Shown here in pieces: positions 22,823 through 38,989 of a stretch of 64,000 nucleotides of DNA (its first letter is position 1; every line of letters begins with the position of its first letter). The translations under genes were made by a program, and so were the position numbers. The stretch is from Hydractinia symbiolongicarpus (Eukaryota; Cnidaria; Hydrozoa; Anthoathecata; Hydractiniidae), in assembly GCF_029227915.1 (NCBI RefSeq), contig NC_079876.1:27749828-27813827 (forward strand), written 5' to 3'. The notes beneath the pieces were generated by a model. It was not told the origin of the DNA and ran no database searches. It saw only the letters and a list, made by a program, of their open reading frames with translations.

Positions 22823-23822
22823 GCACTGTTGTTTTTGGTTATTTTTGTTTTTCTCTACCTTGTAAAATTTTTAACATTATAATAGCTGTTTAAGATTCAA
22901 CATTGTAGAATATTGACCGACTTTAGAGTAATGAATAAGCATACAAGGGCAATAAGTCCATGGAGTTCGATATTCTGCAGTAATCCCCGAAATGAACAGT
23001 TACTACATCAGTTATGATCTTGTTTTTTAAATTAAGAATTTAGCACTAACATACACACAAGTGTCGGTATCCCAGCTTTCAAAAAAAGCATTTTTGTTTG
23101 TTATGTGCTCGACATCATTTGTTTGGACAGAAATTGACCCAAAAATTGGTGTCATATGGACATGGATAGCTTTTGGCTTAATAACTCAAACGTTTTCCAA
23201 TATAAAAAAGCAACCCTGGTGACAGAACTGACATAGGACGACCTTCTCATTGAAAGTCAAGTTCTTTTAACTAACAGTACCAAATTTGTTAGCATTTAAA
23301 CTTTGGTGTCGGATGGACGCGCGTGATCTAGTGGTTGTGGAGTTATTTTTATTATTTTATTATTATTTCATCATCCTTTTATCAGCAAAAATTAAAGATT
23401 TTATTCACTTAAAAGATGTGGATATCAGCAATTTTTCAGATTTAAACGATCATTTTGCGTCACATTTTCCGTCCAATTTTTGATTGTCCATTTTTGTTTG
23501 CACTGTAAAAATATGATGGATATGAATGTGCATCTGATGAGGTTAAGGTTTATAGAAATAAGAGTGAAAGTAAATCGTGCAGCTTGCTTATAATTCAGAA
23601 AAGCATAAATAGAACAATTAGACGTAGCAAGAACAACATAAGGAACATTTGAAAACTCATACGTCTTATTCTGCAATCCAAGTTTGGCGAGACCATAAAA
23701 TAAGCATGACTTTTTTAAAACAAAAATTATAAATCAATTTGAAAAAGCACACAAAATACAGAATAAAACTAAAGTTTAGCAAAAGTGACATGTTACAGCG
23801 GCTGTTTCTTTAGAAAAGCCAA
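22823..23822. other. Region 3' of the membrane-protein gene
   Basis: It includes the presumptive 3' untranslated region of the gene ending at 22822. No other gene recognised. Confidence 0.35.
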
Positions 23823-23874
23823 CACATCAACTTTGCCAGTACAGACACACGGAACTGGCGTATTATTATATAGA
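23823..23874 (-). mobile_element. 5' end fragment of a Helitron-like mini-element
   Basis: On the minus strand it begins TCTATATAATAATACGCCAG and then GTGTGTCTGT, the same kind of TC...TATAATAATAC start as the full copies. The 3' hairpin end is not found nearby. Confidence 0.4.
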
Positions 23875-25325
23875 TAAGAAAATTGAATGACATGGAAAGT
23901 ACATAACAAAATGTAACTAGTCTATAAAACTACTAAAGGTCAGCCTCAGATTAAACACCTTAGGTAAAGACGACGGAATGTTATGAACGACGGAATTTTG
24001 TGATTATGACATCTTTATTTTCATCTGTGCATTCTCTGTAACGAAAGATTCCCCGTAATTTACCGTCCAAATGTTGTTCAGGACTTTATCTCGCCATTTT
24101 GAAGAAGACATGAGTGTTTTGTTTGTTTATGTTGTTATAATAGACTCGAAAAATCCGCTAAAATAAATTAGTAGAAAACATTGGTGTTGCATTTGATGTT
24201 TACTTTCAAACAGAAAAGAATGTACAAAATTAAAAAGTAAAAAAACATTGTGTTCCAAAAAACAACAAATAAATAGTAAAGCGATGAACTTTATTTACCA
24301 AAGATATGAATAGACAATAAGAAACATATTTTTGCTGGTTGAAAGTGAGTATCTTAGATTATTTTGTACTTTCTAGGGCAAAAAGATTCGCCATTTTTGG
24401 TCTTTTTCACGCAAGATTATGCCCCCGACTTAATTTAAGCCAGTTTTAAAACTTAAGTGTAAGTTTTTTCATTACTACCTAGTAAAAGAATACTTTCAAT
24501 AAATTCTTATTTTTAGCTACGCTGTTCCTCCCCCTTCAAGTACCCGTTAAACAAGTTCTAAACTTTTAGACCTGTAAAGTTCGCTCTTATAAATAAAACA
24601 GTAGCTACAATATATATTGGTGTAATAACTGAAATGCATATTATTAAAGGGCTGTTTGGAACATTTATTTTCGTAAAAAGCACATCATCCAACGTGCACA
24701 ATATGAGAGCCATAGCTTACAAGCAGGGTCCAGAGCGAACTGGTGGTGGTTGACGAAAAGAAAATGGCATTTAAGACAACCTTTAGATATCCTAACTGTT
24801 ATTGTTCATATTTAACAATTTTAATTTTATAGGATTATTCTGTGCATTTTGTATACACGCTTTCGTATAAGAAACACGACAGTTTCGCTTAAAACAGCTT
24901 AGGGTTTCCTATTTTGCAGGATCGATTGTTGCTGTTGCTTATGATTATCTAATAAGCCCAACTTCACGTTTTCTGTTAATCACTTTAGTCCTTGTATGAA
25001 AGTTTTCGAAACTAATGTTTTGTTTTTCTTTGTGGTTGAATATAAAAAAGCGTGTATGTCATATTATATTATTAAGTAGTTTCCAAAAAGTATAGTTTTT
25101 CTATATTACGACATCTCGTTTGATTAATTAGTAAAATTGTTCCAAAATGTATTAATTGCAGATTATGATATAAATTTCTATATTTTTTCAATGATATAAT
25201 GTATAATATTTTTTGTTGGATCATTCCAAAGACATTTTTTCCTATTCTTATGCATATATTTTTTCTTTCTTTCAATATGATGCCATACAGGAGAGAACTT
25301 CTACCAATGTATACTTTTCAAACAA
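23875..25325. other. Non-coding stretch
   Basis: No supported gene. Frames here are short and compositionally like the AT-rich background. Confidence 0.35.
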
Positions 25326-26412
25326 GGTAATCATAAACTAGGAGAATATAATAGTCATAATGGCTAGGTAATTATAGTCATTTGGACCAGGTAAATATAG
25401 TCACATAGACTAGGTAAGTATAATCATTTAAACTAGTCGAATATAGTCATTTGAACTAGTCGCATATAGTCATTTGAACTAGTCGAATATAGTCATTTGA
25501 ACTAGTCGAATATAGTCATTTGAACTAGTCGAATATAGTCATTTGAACTAGTCGAATATAGTCATTTGAACTAGTCGAATATAGTCATTTGAACTAGTCG
25601 AATATAGTCATTTGAACTAGTCGAATATAGTCATTTGAACTAGTCGAATATAGTCATTTGAACTAGTCGAATATAGTCATTTGAACTAGGTAAGTATAAT
25701 CATTTGAACTAGTCGAATATAGTCATTTGAACTAGTCGAATATAGTCATTTGAACTAGTCGAATATAGTCATTTGAACTAGTCGCATATAGTCATTTGAA
25801 CTAGTCGAATATAGTCATTTGAACTAGTCGAATATAGTCATTTGAACTAGTCGAATATAGTCATTTGAACTAGTCGAATATAGTCATTTGAACTAGTCGA
25901 ATATAGTCATTTGAACTAGTCGAATATAGTCATTTGAACTAGTCGAATATAGTCATTTGAACTAGTCGCATATAGTCATTTGAACTAGTCGAATATAGTC
26001 ATTTGAACTAGTCGAATATAGTCATTTGAACTAGTCGAATATAGTCATTTGAACTAGTCGAATATAGTCATTTGAACTAGTCGAATATAGTCATTTGAAC
26101 TAGTCGAATATAGTCATTTGAACTAGTCGAATATGGTCATTTGAACTAGTCGAATATAGTCATTTGAACTAGTCGAATATAGTAATTTGAACTAGTCGAA
26201 TATAGTCATTTCAACTAGTTGAATATAGTCATTTAAACTAGTTGAATATAGTCATTTGAACTAGGTAAGTATAATCATTTGAATTAGGTGAATATAGTCA
26301 TTTGAACTAGTTGAATATAGTCAATAGGGCTAGGCAAATGTAGTCATTTGAATTAAGTAAATATAGTCATTTGAACTAAGTAAGTATAGTCTTTAGGACT
26401 AGGTAAATATAT
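25326..26412. repeat. Satellite array of 23-bp units
   Basis: About 45 tandem copies of a 23-bp unit, CTAGTCGAATATAGTCATTT plus GAA. The centre (about 25430-26250) is almost uniform, with rare variants such as CGCATATAG at 25461, 25783 and 25967, spaced by exact multiples of 23. Both ends are degenerate, with forms such as GTAAATATAGTC and GTAAGTATAATC. This is the pattern expected from unequal crossing over homogenising the middle. Confidence 0.97.
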
Positions 26413-27050
26413 TTATTTCGGTGAGGTGATTACTAAAGGCTCACCACGGTAGTTGTAATTACTACTTAGCTTGAGTGTATTCGACTCACGAATCGCCTCC
26501 GCGGTTGCAGCATAATCACGAAATTTGAGGCATTTTAATTTCGCGGTTTAAGTAAACACATGGATTTTGCGATATTCCAATTTGGCGATTTAAAAATATT
26601 TAACACAGACATAAAAATAAAAATTTAAATGCATCTATTTTTTGTAGGATTATTTTAATTTCGTTATCATAACAATCTGAGAATTCGGCAAATACATCGG
26701 TGAAGTTTCGCCGTGGCTTGAAAACCTCATATTCACTGTCATCATCGGATAAGAAGGGGCCATATCGCAGAAGTTGTCGCTCGTTATCTACCATTTCCAC
26801 GAATAGGGTGATATCGATAATAGTTGATGTATGGAAGCAAAATTTCCTTGATGAATTTAATTGAATCTTACTGATTATTGCGCCTTGCATTTTAATTTCG
26901 TGGTTGGCGACAAATGTATTTTTTGCAGCATTAAATTTCGCGGTTCGCGTCTAAATCCATTTTTCGCGACATTTTATTTCGTGTTTCTTTGGATTCAACC
27001 GCGAATCTGCGAAAATTTCTTGCTCCAAAGTAGTGGATAGGTAGTGTAGA
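26413..27050. repeat. Old repeat region rich in AATTTCGCGG motifs
   Basis: Motifs such as TTTTAATTTCGCGG, AAATTTCGCGG and CACGAAAT recur in both orientations between about 26490 and 27010, with GCGGTTG at the left and CAACCGCG at the right as a weak inverted pair. It is possibly a degraded MITE. The open frame 26890-26600 (minus) inside it matches nothing I recognise. Confidence 0.35.
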
Positions 27051-27114
27051 AAAAAAAAATTTCGTTAATCACTTTTACTACCTTTGATCTCTCAGTGTTT
27101 TGTGCCCAGGGTCT

Positions 27115-27166
27115 TTGAGATAAAACCTCGAAAGTAGGTCCCTTTACTTTTGAGGTTTTATCTCAG
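27115..27166. repeat. Long hairpin (22-bp arms)
   Basis: The arms 27115-27136 and 27145-27166 pair at 20 of 22 positions around an 8-base loop. The arm core is GATAAAACCTC / GAGGTTTTATC. It is either the end of a foldback element or a transcribed hairpin. Confidence 0.8.
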
Positions 27167-27750
27167 AGATCGTGAGGCGAGAATGACAGTATTCATTATG
27201 CCATTACCCCTTCGCAGCAGACAAACAGCCACCCACTCTCTTCCAATTGGCATATCAAAGTTTCTGTAAAAGTCAAAAAATAAACAAAGAATGAAAACAG
27301 TGTGAGTGCTTTAGTATAGTAGCTATGTCGGTAACATTTGAGATTCACAGTGAAAATGTTAGCAACATTTTTATCCAATGAACACTTTCATAAACTTCCA
27401 TATATACTCAAAAATAACACTCGACTAAACAACTTCCAGTACGTTTTATATTACCCGGCGATGACCATTAATGTATCTTGACCAAAATAAGTATATCGTA
27501 TGCTAACAACAACTTATTGACTTTATCCAGATAAGACGAATCCCTAGGATTCTTATCGAGATATATTTAGCCGGGGTGAATATATGATGCATTCACTCGT
27601 ACTATATAACTAAAATAGATAATATATTGATACTATGTCTCAGTATAGTTTCAACCGTTTCATGCATGCATTATAACAGGAAGAGATATGCTCATAAATT
27701 TATATTTATTTGTTAATTTTTGGTCTGGAAACACAGCCCTACATAATCCG
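27167..27750. other. Non-coding stretch
   Basis: Nothing identified apart from short chance frames. Confidence 0.35.
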
Positions 27751-27928
27751 CAATCGTGTGCATAAATGTTTTGGAAAAACAGTATCCCCCTCCCCACAAG
27801 TTCAATGTTGATTGTTTTGACAACACTAGCAATCAAAATAACAAATTTAACACTGAATTTGAGGAGAGAGGGGCTTTAAAAAACCCATAAAAATCAGGAT
27901 GTTTCCCAAATATTTATGCACACGATTG
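27751..27928. mobile_element. Foldback MITE, 178 bp
   Basis: The left end CAATCGTGTGCATAAATGTT is mirrored by the right end, whose reverse complement reads CAATCGTGTGCATAAATATT. Pairing continues imperfectly inward through a GTTGATTG/CAATCAAAA segment, so the whole element could fold on itself. A TA follows on the right but CG precedes on the left, so a mariner-type TA duplication is only half visible. Confidence 0.6.
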
Positions 27929-28014
27929 TAGGTAATAAATGAATAATTTAAAGTTATATGAAGCAAACTGCAATTTTAAATCTCAAAAGCTACCCTATAT
28001 GGAGTGATATACCG

Positions 28015-28435
28015 TCATTTCTCAAATTTAATTAGTGCATTCTCTAATTAGTGCGAGTAGCCTTTTTTCGAATTTTCCTTAATTTATTTCCTCTAAATTT
28101 TTAGGGCGACACAATATTTACATTTTTTATGTTTTCCTCTAATTTAATACAAGGTCGGATTTTCCTCTATTTAGAGTACGAACCAGATAATTTGGTTTAA
28201 TCTTTTCGTTATTGTCTTTTCCTTGTTTTTTAAGAAAAGATAAAAATAGCTTTGTTTACAAACTTAATTCTAAAAAACGATCTTCATCATCCTCATCGTC
28301 CATGTTCGCCGATTATTTTTTACCCTCTATTTTAGTGCGACTAAGGTCAAATTTTCCTCTTATTTTTAGTGCGAAATAAAATTTTAAAAAAAGATAATTT
28401 ATTCCTCTAATAATTAGTACGACCCTTCGAAAATA
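28015..28435. repeat. Subterminal-repeat cluster of an unidentified transposon
   Basis: At least six variants of CCTCTAATTTTTAGTGCGA occur in 400 bp (near 28030, 28085, 28165, 28325, 28360 and 28405). Clusters like this are typical of transposase-binding repeats near DNA-transposon ends. No transposase is seen. Confidence 0.45.
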
Positions 28436-29052
28436 ATTCTGTTTTCGGAGTTGAACACGGAGTTGAACATGTTTTTAAAGAAAAAAATGACAACAAAATT
28501 GCACTAATTTACATTCTTTATAAAAAAATATATACATTTCGTGTTTTTAAGCAGAAAATCGGAGTGATTTCAAAGTAGCGCAGTCCCATTGCACTTTTAT
28601 CAAACGGGGTTTACTTACTGAGTGAATCTGCAATTTGAGATGTTGATAACAAAATTTACACAAAACGGGGCTAAACAAAACACAACAAAGAGTAATGAAG
28701 TGGCTAGGTAAGTAGCAGGGAGAAAACAGATTTTTGCAAATAACGCTGCGTAACAATCCTTTGTAGAAGATTTGAAGAGTTTCATAAAAATGCAGAGAAT
28801 AAGAAGAACTCAACATCACAAGCAAAATAACATTCGAGGAAATTCCTAGGATGGATAAAGTTTTCTAACAGTAAAGTAAATTTCTATCATGCAAAAAATT
28901 TTGAGAAGCATCATCCATTCCAACAGTTTGACGGTTACTTGTCTGTGTAATACGAAACATTGGCCGAATAACTGGAAATGCACAGTCAAGCCTTGTACCA
29001 GCCACCAAGCTTTCTTTTTTTCAGAACGTATTGTTTGGTTCCTCACGAAAGA
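28436..29052. other. Region 3' of TIMMDC1
   Basis: It includes the TIMMDC1 3' untranslated region (minus strand, left of 29053). No other gene recognised. Confidence 0.4.
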
Positions 29053-34371
<5,319 letters not shown>

Positions 34372-35537
34372 CGCAACTAGCAGAACTCAGGTGTTGTTAT
34401 ACCGCATAGTCATTATTTTAGAACACAAATATCTGAACCTAAAAAAACTTATTTTATTTTAATTTATTTATAATAAAGGGGTAAGTAAAGACATATTCTA
34501 TTTGTAGAAATTTTTTCTACGTCTCTCTGTCAAGAATAAGTAAAGTCGACTCTGATTCTGGCAGAGGAATTGATATTATGGACAAATGAATAAATATTGA
34601 GGTATGCAAGTATGCAAGTCAGTTGAAGTGAAAATGTCCGTTGCCAACATACATATTTGTCAAGAGGTAAAACTTTTATAAGACAAAAAACATTTCTGTA
34701 AAAGTAAAAATAGAAAAAAAGTACACACATCTTTAATAAATCTGTTTAAAAAGTAGTCAAATTGATCTCACCTAAATTTCAAGCTGATTGATTAAAAAAG
34801 AATAATTTTCAGGAGTGAAAATAATGTTCCATCATTTGACATATGGTCAATTTCCTTCTTATTTTTTGTTATAAAAACACTAATTATCAATTTAAATCTT
34901 TGATCAGTTGCTTTTATACTTTTTTGTTTGCCTTCAGGGATATTAGAAAGCAGAATTTGTATTTTTGTGAATTTTACACAGTTGTATTGTTTGTAAACAT
35001 ATAGATATATACTACTTTGTTTTCTGATGCGAAAACTAATGCTTACTGAAAAAAAAAAATTTCATAATCTATACATATTATTCAAGTAACACAAAGCTAC
35101 AGATTTTACCATATGATTTAATCAATAAAAACAGGGCTAATAAAGGACACCAAATTGCTTTTGCATGAATGCAAACTTTTCAAATATTTCAGGCCGATTT
35201 AGAATCATATATGCTGTACCTAAGAACTCAAAGTTTTTCTTGAAAAAAAAAATTAGTCAACCTTGACATAATATGTGGTTGGTCTTGTAACTAAGGAAAA
35301 AAATAGTAGAGTAGAACACTCACATATATAAAAAATCAGAAAAGGTAGTTTCTGCCTTTCTGAATTCTTACTCTAATTTGATATTCCAATTTATAAAAAA
35401 AACATTCTTGCCCTTTTTTCAAGTATAGAACATTTTCATTCTTAAAAAATGAATAAATGTTTTTAGTGGGCTGGTGACAAATTTTGTATGTTTATGTATC
35501 ACGAACTTCCCAAATAAAATAATTACATATTATGACA
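34372..35537. other. Intergenic region TIMMDC1-RPP30
   Basis: 1.2 kb between two minus-strand genes. It should hold the TIMMDC1 promoter and the RPP30 3' untranslated region. No other gene is seen. Confidence 0.5.
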
Positions 35538-36389
35538 TCATACATTAGATTTCTTTCGCTTAGCACTTGGTCCATCATCTTCATTACATATTTCTACACT
35601 CGCCATCCCTTTGAATGTTGTTTTCCGTAAAACCGAATGAGCAACAACCCTTTCGCAATTTAGCTTCACAACATCGTAGCATGCAGAGTTTTTTAAATCA
35701 AATAAATTAGCAAGATTGACAATATCTAATGGAGATCTAAAATCCATCCAGCAGTTACCACCACTTGAAAAAATAATTCCTCGTCCTTTTTTAGTCTTTC
35801 CAACTAGTTGCTTCCCATTTTGAAAAATGTATTTTCGCAAAGACACACTTTTTATGGCAGTGCTATAACAAATTTCAAATGCGTACTCTTTCGAAATACC
35901 AAGTCCCATGCTTTCTTTAGTGGGCTTAAAGGGCAACTTTCCTTCCATTGGCAAAGAAACAATATCAATATCAAACTTTCCCTCCATTAACGATTTAAAT
36001 ACTTTTTCATTCTCTGGAACTATTGCAATTAAATCAAACCCATTAAAAATTTGATTAAAATAACCCCTCCGAAGGAACCCTAACTGATCTACACTGTTAA
36101 GTGGTATGGTTAGTCTTGATAGCAGTTTGAAGTTTGACGGAATTACTAAATCTTCATTGGCAGATTCTTTGATTATATTCAATGCATCATTTATTTTTTG
36201 TAGCAAATTTCTCATAGTGTTTACATATCCAACAGCTGATGAATCTTTTGTTTTGTTTTCAGGAATAGGATGGATTCTGTTAATGGCTACACAGTTATAG
36301 CCCAATGATATTAATTGTTTAACATTTGCCAAGTTCTCAATGAATTGCGAAGATTCGCGAACATTTAGATCACAAAATCCATACTTCAT
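35538..36389 (-). CDS. RPP30: Ribonuclease P/MRP protein subunit p30
   Basis: A single uninterrupted coding exon encodes 283 residues, close to the family length. RPP30 is a core protein subunit of nuclear RNase P and RNase MRP, which trim the 5' end of pre-tRNA and process pre-rRNA; it adopts a TIM-barrel-like (PHP-related) fold. The start ATG at 36389 gives MKYGFCDLNV, matching the usual short strand-1 start. GYNCVAINRI follows, then SRLTIPLNSVDQLGFLRRG, FDLIAIVPENEKVFKSL and FDIDIVSLPMEG, and the ICYSTAIKSVSLRKYIFQNG block. GRGIIFSSGGN and FRSPLDIVNLANLFDL lead to the end. The tail is basic (AKRKKSNV), as expected for a nuclear protein. A good acceptor (TTTTTAG at 36407) 17 bases before the ATG suggests a 5' untranslated intron. 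Lack of coding introns is unusual beside its intron-rich neighbours. Confidence 0.93.
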   Translation of the reverse strand: MKYGFCDLNVRESSQFIENLANVKQLISLGYNCVAINRIHPIPENKTKDSSAVGYVNTMRNLLQKINDALNIIKESANEDLVIPSNFKLLSRLTIPLNSVDQLGFLRRGYFNQIFNGFDLIAIVPENEKVFKSLMEGKFDIDIVSLPMEGKLPFKPTKESMGLGISKEYAFEICYSTAIKSVSLRKYIFQNGKQLVGKTKKGRGIIFSSGGNCWMDFRSPLDIVNLANLFDLKNSACYDVVKLNCERVVAHSVLRKTTFKGMASVEICNEDDGPSAKRKKSNV

Positions 36390-36406
36390 TGTGCTGACTT
36401 GCAATA

Positions 36407-37500
36407 CTAAAAATATGAAAACAAAAAAATCAACATAAAAGAAGACACACTTTAGGGCTACCGTTGCAAAAAAAGAAAATTAAAAACCCTGTCAAAGAGT
36501 TGGACTGAAGTAGTAAGTACGGTCAATCGTTTAAAAGCGATACAACCTAGTAATATCGGAAAAATATCTCTAAATACATGTTGGTACGAATACGTGACGC
36601 AAACAATGTAACTCAAACGGAATGATACCGTTAGAAAGTCAATGGAATGTAGTTTTTGAAACTGTCTCTATTTCTTCATCGCGCCAATGGCTCGGATTGT
36701 TTTCACAGTAAAAAGGGACTTAATTTTTTAAATAAAGCCCCACCACAGTGCCCAATTTGAAAAGTGCAAAAGCTCCTGGTTGTTTTTTTAATTTTAAATG
36801 CCTCATAGTGGCAAGGAATGAATTTATTTCTTTATAGTAAATTTTACCTATTTATGGCCAAATAGTACCTCGGTACGCTACACAATAATAAATATAATGG
36901 ATTATCGCATTGTTTTTTTAATTAAAAATACCCTTATATTACACACAAAGCAGCATCTGCGTCTCTTGCATTTGTTTCTGGACATGTGCACTGCTAAGGT
37001 GATCAAACAACAACAAAGATTTAGAATGGAGACAAAATTCGCAAACAAAAAAAAAGGACGCTAAGAATTTTTAGAGACAAGTTTCAGGATGCATATTCAT
37101 ACAAAATGTCATACCAAATTTGTAGTAACCCCTTACCTTGCTTTTATTATTTTTTCTAAAAAGTGCTGACTATTTAGGGAACGTCTTGCAGTATTACATT
37201 TTAGCTAGTGTACTTTTAAACATTATAATAATCATAATGAAGGAATGTGTTCAACAATAATAATCTGTCTCGTTTTCCACTTGTATTGTAACTATTTTAG
37301 CAAAAGTAGCTACATTTTAGTTTCATTATATACTATGAATAAAGAATCAAGCACAAGTTGCCTAAGCAGCAGACCAGTCTATTCCAAACTTTATTTTTAA
37401 TTACAGGCATCTTTTGATGATCTTGAAATTAAAATATAGCTGGCACATTTTACATTTAAAACATATACCAGTGAAAAGATGCTATAATTTTAATTTCTTC
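36407..37500. other. Upstream of RPP30; contains dispersed repeat
   Basis: A block at about 36530-36580 (AACCTAGTAATATCGGAAAA) matches one in the kinase-pseudogene intron at about 9068-9105 (AACCTAGCAATATCGGAAAA). This marks an interspersed repeat of unknown family. No gene was seen. Confidence 0.4.
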
Positions 37501-37599
37501 ACCTGAACAGGGTTCGAATTAGCAGTTCGCAATTCGCAATTTGCGAATCGCAATGCCATTTTTACAAGCAAAAAAAATGATAAAATTGCAAATTGAATA

Positions 37600-37830
37600 T
37601 TTTTAAGCAGCGATAAAAATTCTTTTTTAGATCGCATTTTAAAAATTTAAGAACAAAGAATGGCGATGGAAAAGCTTTTTAGAACGCATATTAAAGTTTA
37701 AGAACAAAAAGCGTCGATAGAATAGGTTTTTTAGATCAAGTTTTAAAAGTTTAAGAATGAAAATCGAAGACAGAAATGCTTTTTTAGATCAGTTTGAAAA
37801 TTTAATAAGAAGCAATTATTTTCGCGTGAT
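37600..37830. repeat. Diverged ~60-bp tandem repeat related to 43.4-44.0 kb array
   Basis: Three to four units around TTTTTTAGATCGCATTTTAA, AGTTTAAGAACAAAAAGC and CGATAGAA. The same unit, better conserved, forms the core of the element at 43165-44366. Confidence 0.6.
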
Positions 37831-38489
37831 TTGAAGGTACTCGCTATCCTAATTTGTTTTTGAATGGAAGCAATTATTTTTGTAAGTTGAGCGTACGCGC
37901 ACGCTTTCATCTGGAAAGTACTGTAAACAGCATTTTACTGCAAGACTTATGTTTGAAACAAGCAACTTAATCAGTATACTGTAATTAACTTGCTTAAACT
38001 TAACTAATTAATTTGTAATTAACTTCGTCGTAATGTTCATGAAAAACTGGTAAAAACCTCTGAAACATTAATTATATACATTTTGAATATTTTCTTACAG
38101 CATGCTATAAAAACAAACTTATTTCATTTTCGCAACATTATTTCAGCAACAAAAAAGTTAAAACTAAGAAAGTTGCTAGCTCAGGCACTCAGTTCTCGTG
38201 TTTGGGGTTCACACGTTTAAACGTCCCGCACTTTTCTCCAACAATAAAAAATAATAACGCAGAAAAAAAGAAAGCTTGCAGGTTACAAAAAATACAAATT
38301 CCTGTCAAAAAACAAGTAGCTACTAATGAACAAGCCAGTGGTAATTGATCTACGGTGCTTCCCTTCCACATCTAGATAGTGGTTTACTTCGTTACAGAGT
38401 AGCGAAATTTTTGCCAACCGACAGGGGGTCTTGGAAGAAGTGTTACTTGCAGGATAGGTTCTGCTTGGAAAAGCTTCAGAGAGTTACTT

Positions 38490-38985
38490 CCTTTGTTGAC
38501 TAGCAGAGTCTTTGTTGACTAGCAGAGTGTAAGAAGTGTTTTGTTGTACGGTAGTGAGACATGGGCAGTGAAGCAGGAAGATCTTGACCGTTTAGAAAGG
38601 AATGATATGAGAATGGTTAGGTGGATGTGCAACGCCAGTCTGAGAGACAGAAAGAGTTCAGATGAGCTAAGAAGCAGGCTAAGTATCCGTAGAATTAAAG
38701 ATTATATCCAGATAAGAAGATTGAATTGGCTGGGCACTTGGAAAGAATGGAGGGGGATAATTGGGTAGGAAAGTGTAGAGACTTGATAGTTCCTGGGCCA
38801 AAGCCCAAAAGGCAGACCGAGAAAGACTTGGCAGGAGGTTATAAGGACAGACTTGATACAGAGGAAGGTGAGTTTAGATCTAACACAGTCTAGATCAGAT
38901 TGAAGGAGGGTCTATATTATACCCCGTCCAACCCATGTCAGCATGGATAACGGACGTTAAGCCAAGAATGATGAATGATGATGAT
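38490..38985 (+). pseudogene. LINE (non-LTR retrotransposon) reverse-transcriptase 3' fragment
   Basis: The frame 38541-38768 reads LLYGSETWAVKQEDLDRLER, then MVRWMCNASLRDRKSSDELR and IQIRRLNWLG, the typical C-terminal region of non-LTR reverse transcriptases. It then shifts frame (WVGKCRDLIVPGPKPKRQ). The 3' end, CCAACCCATGTCAGCATGGA, is followed by a short GATGAT tail, the usual end of such elements. It is 5'-truncated, and TTTGTTGACTAGCAGAGT is duplicated just before the frame. Confidence 0.75.
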
Positions 38986-38989
38986 GACT

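Noticed and set aside
24517-24550. Possible extra 3' exon of the four-pass gene (YAVPPPSSTR then stop)
   Set aside because: The frame does not match the phase-1 end of exon 3, while exon 4 fits exactly. It could be a relic of a paralogue.
25326-26412. Regular 23-bp repeats as a CRISPR array
   Set aside because: The whole unit repeats with no unique spacers, and the host is an animal. It is a satellite.
26600-26890. 96-residue minus frame as a gene
   Set aside because: No homology recognised and it sits inside a repeat region with AATTTCGCGG motifs.
36390-36404. Upstream non-ATG extension of RPP30
   Set aside because: The extended frame would start at TTG; the ATG at 36389 gives the family-typical N-terminus.
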